From: Rhipicephalus microplus
Lineage: Eukaryota; Arthropoda; Arachnida; Ixodida; Ixodidae
Length of the DNA stretch: 64,000 bases
Assembly (NCBI RefSeq): GCF_043290135.1
Contig: NC_134700.1
Location: 243,793,088 to 243,857,087, forward strand
Reading direction: 5' to 3'
The notes under the pieces were generated by a model. That model was not told where the DNA came from and searched no databases. It was given only the letters and a program-made list of their open reading frames with translations. Position numbers and translations under genes: made by a program. Positions 58,052 through 64,000 of this stretch are shown one piece after another (within the stretch, counting starts at the first letter, position 1; each line of letters opens with the position of its first letter).

Positions 58052-58981
58052 TTAGACGATGGATGGCTTGCGATGTCCCTTCATTATGACGGCTTTATGG
58101 TCTGTGAAATGAAGGGAGAGCGGTTCCTGTATGGGTTGCAGTGGGCAATTTGCAAATACTAGGTCTATGCATGTCCCTCGGATCGTGGTAGGTTTCATAT
58201 GGTCAAACGATATACGTCTGAGTGCATATCTAGAAGCCATATGTTGGATAAGCCAATTATTGTCTATGATAGCCACGTTAAAGTCTCCAAGTAGTACAAA
58301 TGGTCCATTCTTGTATTTGTTCTCATAATTTCGTAACGCAGTGTCTATGAATGTCTTGATGTTCCCGGTCGACAGGTTGGGTGCGAGGTACATGGTCATG
58401 AGGACGATTCCAGAGTCAAAGAGTTTGATGGCTGCATATTCTCCGTTTTGGCTTTGACTCGTGAGTGGTAGTCTGAGATCTTCAGCCGTTTCCGTTTGCC
58501 TCACGTAGATGGCGACACCACCTGCAGGACGTTCTGATTCATCGGTACACACGACGGGAACGTATCCTTTGATGAACAATCTCGTCACGTTCCACGTCTC
58601 GGTAAAGCACAGCACGTCGACTGCGGTCAGTATGGGGTCCCTTTCTATGTCAAGTGCGTGGGCATTGAGAGAGTCGCGCCGCTGCAGCCTCTCTTTCAAG
58701 TACGGCAGGATCTTGGTGGCGGCGTCGCGCCGCTGCAGCCTCTTTTTCACGTACGACAGGATCTTGGCGGCGGCGTCGCGCAGCTTCACTGAGCGCTTCT
58801 GCCTCGCGCGCTCGCACATCGGGATTCTGTCTGCGAGCGCGCGCTGCTGCCGCCTTGCGCTCTCTCCGCTGTGCAGCCTTATCCATCCGGCGACTCCGAG
58901 CGCGCGCCAACAGCGAACGGATTTTATTACAACGCTCCCCCTAGCGTGCGTCGCCGCACTAAATCGAACGATTGCCTTCAA
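58052..58981 (-). CDS. Endonuclease/exonuclease/phosphatase-fold frame, 309 codons
   Basis: This is the only long unbroken transposon frame here. The EEP domain occupies about residues 112-309: VDVLCFTETW (catalytic E), GDFNVAI (GDFN box), GTCIDLVFAN (Asp) and FTDHKAV (usual S-D-H). The first EEP block with its Asn is missing. Residues 1-110 read through tandem repeats in what looks like the wrong frame, and the nominal start is TTG, not ATG. In Helentrons an EEP-like endonuclease follows Rep-helicase; here that part seems deleted. A LINE endonuclease is the main alternative. Probably not expressed as drawn. Confidence 0.55.
   Translation of the reverse strand: MKAIVRFSAATHARGSVVIKSVRCWRALGVAGWIRLHSGESARRQQRALADRIPMCERARQKRSVKLRDAAAKILSYVKKRLQRRDAATKILPYLKERLQRRDSLNAHALDIERDPILTAVDVLCFTETWNVTRLFIKGYVPVVCTDESERPAGGVAIYVRQTETAEDLRLPLTSQSQNGEYAAIKLFDSGIVLMTMYLAPNLSTGNIKTFIDTALRNYENKYKNGPFVLLGDFNVAIIDNNWLIQHMASRYALRRISFDHMKPTTIRGTCIDLVFANCPLQPIQEPLSLHFTDHKAVIMKGHRKPSIV
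58650..58910 (-). pseudogene. Arg-rich repeat N-terminal segment of the Helentron-like element
   Basis: An overlapping frame encodes repeats such as RRQNPDVRAREAEAL, RRRQDPVVREKEAAAAR and RRHQDPAVLEREAAAAR. Repeats of this kind occur near the start of Helitron-type proteins (family knowledge, from memory). It stops at LSQCPRT just past the point where the EEP frame begins, as expected if a deletion joined the two. Confidence 0.4.
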
Positions 58982-59094
58982 CCAATGACACGCGCCATAT
59001 GTGACATCATTCCTATTTTATAAGATCTCGCGTCTTTCATCAACTACAAGTACCGCTTTCTAGTTTATAACATCTTGCATCTTTTCATCATCAG

Positions 59095-59290
59095 CTACAA
59101 GTACCACCATCTAGTAAACACTACAAGAACTAAACGAGAGGTGGCTACATACAGGAGACGGTACCGCCATCTAGTGAACACTGCAAGAACTAAACTAGAG
59201 GTGGCTACATACAGGGGACGGTACCGCCATCTAGTGAACACTGCAAGAACTAAACTAGAGGTGGCTACATACAGGCTACAGGGGACGCAC
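59095..59290 (-). repeat. Three 60-bp tandem repeats, inverted relative to 34868-35047
   Basis: Units contain AACTAAACTAGAGGTGGCTA and CGGTACCGCCATCTAGTGAA. They match the array of the short Helentron-like copy. Confidence 0.85.
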
Positions 59291-59322
59291 AGCCCACGCC
59301 CTAAGGAGCTTCGCCCCTAAAA

Positions 59323-60262
59323 GTCGGATGTACCTGCCCTATTACTCGTTCAACGCGCTCCTCGTTCGAGACTCCGGGCTCAGCGTTCATACATCGCACG
59401 TACATACTCCTGTAAAGACTCGTCAGGAGCTTGTGTACGGAGCTCGAGCTCTCGCCACATCCTACTTTCGTAGTCAGCGGGTAGGAATTCGCGCAAAAAG
59501 CCCACGCGAAACTCCTCGAGGGTTGCTGCACGGTAACCGGTAAGCCGATACCATCTGGCCGCCATGTCAGTCAGTGGAGCTGGAACAACACGTTCGAGCA
59601 CCACCTGATCATCCAAACCCATTGCCCTCTGATAACGTGAAAGAGAGTCGAGGTAATCTCGGGCGGTGAGCTGATCACCGCGTCCGCTGTTGGCACAGGC
59701 AACATAACAGCGCGGTGACCGCTTTACGGACTAGCCGAAAGCGTTAGCACAGCTCCCGAGAGTGCCTGGATCAACTACACGGTGTTCTGCAGCAACGTCT
59801 GCGTCGTCGCACCGGCTTCGCAGGAAGCCGTTGGTGCGTTAGTGGCGCGGTCGAGCGAAGGTGAACAGTCGTTCAGCTCGATCAGTGGGGCGGTTTCAAA
59901 CGGACCACCGCCCTGCGCACCACTCCCAGAGCAAAAGAGGCTCCTTGTGGGATTGGCCTTTTGTCAAACAAAATGCGCACTTGGTGCGGCTACCATCGAC
60001 AATTCAGGCGCCTGCTCAGCGTGCGTTCGAAGTGTCGGTTGCACGGCTGATGGCGGGCAAAAGTCGGCGAGGGCCAAAGCCTGTGCCCCGTCAATTCCGC
60101 AGGGAACCGACTGCGAGCGCTGTGCCAACGAACTTCCATGCATGCCGAAGGGCGCATTAGCAGTCAGAGGCGCTTGTGCGTACCATTCGGGTAGGGCAAG
60201 AGGCCCATTCCGAAACGATTCGCCATCTCCAAAGGGAGCGGCTAGGCGCCTCGTGTCGTCAC
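59323..60262 (-). pseudogene. gag N-terminal part of gypsy element 2
   Basis: The - strand encodes MGLDDQVVLERVVPAPLTDM, AARWYRLTGYRAATLEEFRV and REFLPADYESRMWRELELRT, then AEPGVSNEERVERVIGQVHP, a retroviral-capsid-like gag. A frameshift falls near 59380. The stretch 59760-60262 upstream is probably the gag N-terminus, rich in Ser/Pro/Ala, without a domain I recognise. Confidence 0.6.
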
Positions 60263-60269
60263 CGCAATA

Positions 60270-61600
60270 GGGGATGATAGTTATAGTATACCGGACTTAC
60301 TAGGTGTACCGTGATACCGGAATCGAAGTGCGCATGCGCAGATACGTACGTCACCCGTACCGCTTCCCGTACGCGCGGTATTTTTCAGATTTCACGTTAC
60401 CGTGGTAGCGTAGGTGTACATAGTGTATGTAAACATGGCGGCGCTGTCGGATGCCCGCTTCGAAGTGATTTTGGCGTAGTTGTTAAAAGATTCACCTTGT
60501 TCGCAGAAAACGACTGTTCCAAGTGGCTTCTCTCTCCTTCAGTTAGCTTCGATGACCGAGTATTACGGACAAGTTGGCGCAGTTATTGCGATAGCTTCCC
60601 ATTTCGAACGCGTCTAGGCCTAACCACAAGATCCATGTAAACAAATCGGCAACATTATTTTTGTCGCGTCTGGTGCGTGGTTCATATTTATTTGCTTTGA
60701 TTAGTAGTAGAATAAACTTGTAACAATGCTTCGCGCGTTGGCATAGGCAAACATTCTCGTTTTCTCTTCATTTTCACTGTCTTTACCTTATTAACCATTC
60801 GATAGGTAGCGCCACCATACCAGCTGTGGCACGTAAACCACGTAAACGCTATCCCGCTAAACTATAAAGCCCAAACCACATAAGCGCGAAAATGCACGCG
60901 ACAGCGACGCGTCGCGCGACGCGTCGCTGTCGTCGGTTTGCCTGCGCCAACCGACGACAGCAAACCGACAGCAAACCGCCAACCAACGGTAGGCAAACCG
61001 ACGCGTCGTCGGTTTGCCTGCGCTAGCGACTGATCGCGTCGCGCGATCAGTCGCTAGCGCAGGCAAACCTTATTCACGCGACGGCTTCGGCGAGCGAATT
61101 CCACTGTTGCTGGCATGAGGCCGTCAACTGGCACCAAGAAAACCGCGTAGCGAGCGGTATGCAATTTAAAAATAAGATATATTGTTGTGTAATAAAACGG
61201 AAAGTGTTTATTATTGCCTTGCAGTACTTTTTATATGCACATGCGTAATAAACATTGCGTTATTTCTTGTCGCGCATACGTGACTCGGGCAGGGTCCCGT
61301 GCACCTACGTAGTCTTTGTCTTTTCCGGTATTTCGCTATTGGCTGCTTAAGCCCAGCACTTCCGGGCGACGAGCGACGGTTTCCAAATCTGGAGAACCGA
61401 GCGATCGCGCGAAAACGAGCACGCGACACGTCGCGCGAACGCCCTGTTTCGTCGCTCATAGCGTCGCTCGTCGCTGTCGCGTGCATTTTCGCGCTTATGT
61501 GGTTTGGGCTTAAGACACTGTCCACAACGAACGTTTGCTGTGCGGTAACGTCATTCCCTTAACCTCCGCTATCACGTTAACCGTAAACTATAACTGTCCA
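60270..61600. mobile_element. Possible outer DNA element in the element 2 leader
   Basis: AGTTATAGTATACCGG at the left and inverted GTAAACTATAACT at the right (about 61582-61595) look like paired ends, each with GTGATA/TATCAC farther in. It encloses the palindromic MITE. Boundaries are uncertain. Confidence 0.3.
60867..61511. mobile_element. Palindrome-rich MITE with perfect 43-bp inverted ends (645 bp)
   Basis: 60867-60909 and 61469-61511 are exact inverted copies (start AAGCCCAAACCACATAAGCG). Inside lie a perfect 34-bp palindrome (60899-60932, sharing bases with the left arm) and a 28-bp hairpin with a TCG loop (61011-61069). Flanks TAAA and TTAA suggest a mutated TTAA duplication. No coding frame was recognised. 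Confidence 0.8.
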
Positions 61601-61739
61601 ATGGCCTCCTTGTGCAACGTGGCATCCGCTAACAAGGACAGCGGATGAAAATCCCGCGAAGCAGACATGTTGCGACGAGCCCGAATCGCGCAGGTGAACT
61701 GATTCGCTAAGTGCAGTCAAAAGCTTAAAGCCTTTGATA

Positions 61740-61754
61740 CCACGTTGGGCGCCA
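61740..61754 (-). promoter_or_regulatory. Primer-binding site of gypsy element 2
   Basis: TGGCGCCCAACGTGG on the - strand starts one base after the 5' LTR, where tRNA primes reverse transcription. TGGCGCCCAACG is a common retroelement primer-site form. Confidence 0.75.
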
Positions 61755-61755
61755 G

Positions 61756-62483
61756 TGTAGTGTACACGTATCCCGAAGTAGTACGGCCACTAGCGTGGGT
61801 CCGGTCTTAGCGAGCCGCAGGGCACGCGTTAACCGTCGCCATGGCGAGAACACGATACTGCTCAAGGTCGCAACACTTTATTGTATGTGGGAACACCAAA
61901 ACGCAGTACAGCCCGTTGCAAAGACACGGCGGGAAAGCAAATGGGCTTATCCACGCCATGGGCGAAAAAGTACTGCACAGGGTGCCACGAGCACGTCTCC
62001 GTGGTAAAGATGATTCATGGAGACACCGGTAACAAGGCCCGGTTGCTCCTGCGAGGGCAAAGGCGCTCGCGTTGGCTTCGGAGGGAGACGCGTCGGCGTA
62101 GCTTGGCCACGCATTAGGACACCGTACCGCCCTTCGGCCGAGCGCACGCAGAGGCGCAACAAAAGGTGAGCGTTTGCCTCGGGCGTGAGGCGCCGTCAGC
62201 GAAGTCCGACGAACCCCGAACAACGGGAGTCGACGGACGGAAAAGGGAATGCGTGATCACCGTAAGCTGTCCCGGAGAATCTCGGACCCGCTCCCGACGC
62301 ACGCGCGCGAAACCTCTCAGGAGACCCCGCGCGCGGCGCCACAGTCGACATCCGCTACCGGGTGAGAGGGGTTAAACGTCACTCCTTGCGCAGCGCGGCA
62401 GACAGCGGAGGAGGGGAGTCATGTCGGGACATGAGAACGACAGAAAAGGCGCCAAATGAGGTGGGCTAGCCTAAATTTCCACA
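61756..62483 (-). repeat. 5' LTR of gypsy element 2
   Basis: 728 bp, TGTGGAAATTTAGG...TACACTACA on the - strand, partner of 51509-52254. Confidence 0.87.
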
Positions 62484-62667
62484 AGCTCAGTAGAAGTGTC
62501 ATGCATGATATTCGCAGGTGCCGGTGGCAGCACCATGCTGAAAGGTGTGCTCGAACGGTCACCCTGTCACATGCCGGTAAACGAAGCGTCTAGTGTCGCA
62601 CATCAGCCCCCCCCCCCCCCATTTCTCCCCCATCCCCCGAGCCAAATCTAGCCGTGCTCTCAGTTGG

Positions 62668-63320
62668 AATTCTATTCTAGAGCTGACGTATTCGAATGTC
62701 ACTAGCAAACACTGTTAGCAACGTTCGGCGCCGAGCATGCCGCATTGTTTATTAAGGAGCGTCGACATTGTTTGTGTTTGATAACATTCTGTTAAATTGT
62801 GTGCAGGACGGGAATATCCTATTATTCGAGAGCTGATGTATTCGGATGTCACCAGCAAACACTGTCAGCTGTTTAATTACGTTCAGAACGAGATTAGTCT
62901 AGTTTATTCGACAGCTGATGTATTCAGATTTAGCCAACACTTTTAGCATTGTTCTGCGCAGGCTACGCCATTTTTGAAAAACGTCGGCATTGTGTTTGAT
63001 ACCATTCTGTTGAATTGTGAGCCTCGGCTATTCGATAACTGATGTATTCGGATTTCAACAGCAAACACAGTCAGCAACGTTCGGCGCATGCCACGCCGCA
63101 TTGTTTGGGAAGTGTCGACATTGTTTGTTTTTGATACCATTCTGTTGAATTGTGCAGGACGGGAATAGCCTAGACTATTCGATAACTGACGTATTCGTAT
63201 TTCACCAGCAAACACTGTCAGCAATGTTCGGCGCAGGCCACGCTGCATTGTTTGAGACCATTCTGTTAAGATTGCATGCAGGACGCGAAAAGTATAGTTT
63301 ATTCGAGAGCTTACGCGGCC
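62668..63320 (+). repeat. Degenerate tandem repeat array (~150-bp unit)
   Basis: The motif AGCTGATGTATTCGGAT-like starts at 62681, 62831, 62913, 63037, 63184 and a partial at 63308. Shared blocks are CAGCAAACACTGTCAGCAA, TTCGGCGCAGGCCACGC and TTGATACCATTCTGTTGAA. Spacing 150, 82, 124, 147 and 124 bp shows internal deletions. A C run (62607-62620) lies just upstream. Confidence 0.75.
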
Positions 63321-63419
63321 ACTTGCGATAACGCTGGTTCCTTTGAAAGCGCACGATAAGAGCCCATGCTTTTCACCGCATGACAGATTATCGATGGCTG
63401 CACGCTATGTTCGTCGCTG

Positions 63420-64000
63420 TCAGTCTACAGTGTGTATTGTCGGTAGTCTGATATTCTGTTCTCCAGGCACAAGATCCCATAAATAAAAAAAGTTCTGTCG
63501 AGAACACGTCGACGAGATGAAGCTTCGTTCACGATCTAGACGCCCAAGCGATGTGCTGACCCAAGCCCAAGTCACGAAGAGGACGACGACAAGAACAACC
63601 TGGATCATAGAACTAGCCGCAGGCGGAAGATACTACAGTCACGGCCGATGGATGGAAAGCTCTTTCATCCAGTGGCCGTGCTACAGTCAGAGTGGGGCTT
63701 CCTTCCTGGAAACACCAGGTAGTCTAAGACCCGGACATCGCCCCCTGAGACGTTGACAGCCCCTGTGCCGCTTACATCTATCCTTCTCAGTCAACCCAGG
63801 GAGCCGCCAACCTTCCGCGTATCATCCTTTGAAGACCCGGAAAGCTGGCTCTAAACGTACGACCTCGTCGCTGTTTCTTAACACCTGGGGCAATGAAGAC
63901 AAGCTTCGGTGTGTCTGATTCGCATAGGAAGGCACCGCCAGGACGTTTTCCGCACTGGGTTTGAGGCCTCATTCGCGGGTGTCGTGTGCAAGGAGAGGGC
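63420..64000 (+). pseudogene. Start of a further gypsy element: LTR tail and gag remnant, cut by the window edge
   Basis: From 63796 one frame encodes EPPTFRVSSFEDPESWL, then a stop, TYDLVAVS, stop, and later HRQDVFRTGFEASFA. This matches the [16 protein letters not shown] block of element 1 gag, with several stops. AATAAA at 63482-63487 may be in its LTR. No matching LTR is visible. Confidence 0.5.

Larger units (their letters stand above)
57899..59322 (-). mobile_element. Helentron-like element nested in gag
   Basis: Its ends match the short copy at 34831-35313 (TTAGGGGCGAAGCTCC at the 5' side; GGAGCTTCGCCCATTCATCA at the 3' side). From 5' on the - strand it has 60-bp tandem repeats, an Arg/Asp-Pro repeat coding segment, and an endonuclease-like domain. 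It interrupts gag between VIGQVHPTF and FSAYLRGG. Confidence 0.6.
51509..62483 (-). mobile_element. Ty3/gypsy LTR retrotransposon 2 (about 11 kb, defective)
   Basis: Direct repeats 51509-52254 and 61756-62483 are LTRs. In - strand order come the 5' LTR, primer site TGGCGCCCAACGTGG (61740-61754), gag, protease, RT, RNase H, integrase, a purine tract AGGAGATGGGGA and the 3' LTR. My count over the first ~255 aligned LTR bases gives about 15 differences (~6%), older than element 1. At least three later insertions lie within it. I found no target-site duplication. Confidence 0.88.

Noticed and set aside
60867..61511. Replication origin suggested by the palindromes
   Set aside because: Perfect terminal inverted repeats and element-like length fit a MITE better. 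Nothing else points to an origin.
62607..62620. Regulatory C-tract near the tandem array
   Set aside because: A simple homopolymer with no associated promoter or conserved flank.
1..64000. CRISPR array or bacterial mobile system
   Set aside because: Repeats here are transposon ends, LTRs and satellites. None has uniform short repeats with unique spacers, and the gene structure is eukaryotic.

Overview
This window looks like nuclear DNA of an arthropod, most likely a hard (ixodid) tick. The evidence is a gene of small exons and kilobase-scale GT-AG introns, and a dense mix of repeats of types I know from tick genomes: a (TCAA)n-tailed SINE, tRNA-headed SINEs, Tigger/pogo, hAT and Harbinger-like DNA elements, Helentron-like elements, Ty3/gypsy elements and decayed LINEs. 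The species assignment is inference. I see no bacterial operons, CRISPR array, rRNA gene or intact tRNA gene.

The only host gene I can assemble lies on the + strand. Five exons (1003-1672, 5316-5504, 14420-14569, 23585-23668, 44138-44241) join, all at phase-1 junctions, into one open frame of 398 codons plus stop. The product resembles the C-terminal region of ICE1, the scaffold of the little elongation complex that supports snRNA transcription. Its 5' exons lie upstream of the window. The introns are almost wholly mobile DNA.

Layout: 2.8-5.0 kb, small MITEs, a SINE and a hAT MITE. 5.6-10.0 kb, a nest of Tigger-like elements. 10.6-18 kb, MITEs, a LINE tail and a possible THAP-like remnant. 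18.2-21.2 kb, two LINE 3' ends, a SINE and a decayed gypsy RNase H. 21.5-22.4 kb, a hAT-like element with transposase remnants. 24.4-25.3 kb, a TA-flanked DNA element. 27.6-28.5 kb, a gag remnant. 28.6-34.0 kb, a nearly complete but broken Ty3/gypsy element with 154-bp LTRs. 34.8-35.3 kb, a short Helentron-like element. 35.5-40.9 kb, a Tigger element carrying a hAT MITE that itself carries a Harbinger-like MITE, plus a second Tigger-like insertion. 41-50.8 kb, more MITEs, a tRNA SINE and a possible Penelope-like remnant. 51.5-62.5 kb, an 11-kb Ty3/gypsy element on the - strand with ~0.73-kb LTRs, itself invaded by a SINE, a Helentron-like element with an endonuclease-like open frame, and a palindrome-rich MITE. 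62.7-63.3 kb, a degenerate tandem repeat. 63.4-64.0 kb, the start of another gypsy gag remnant.

The main interest is how the repeats are stacked: their target-site duplications and interrupted reading frames let the order of insertion be read directly. Every transposon gene seen is broken except a 309-codon endonuclease-containing frame in the larger Helentron-like element, which appears to be a deletion fusion.
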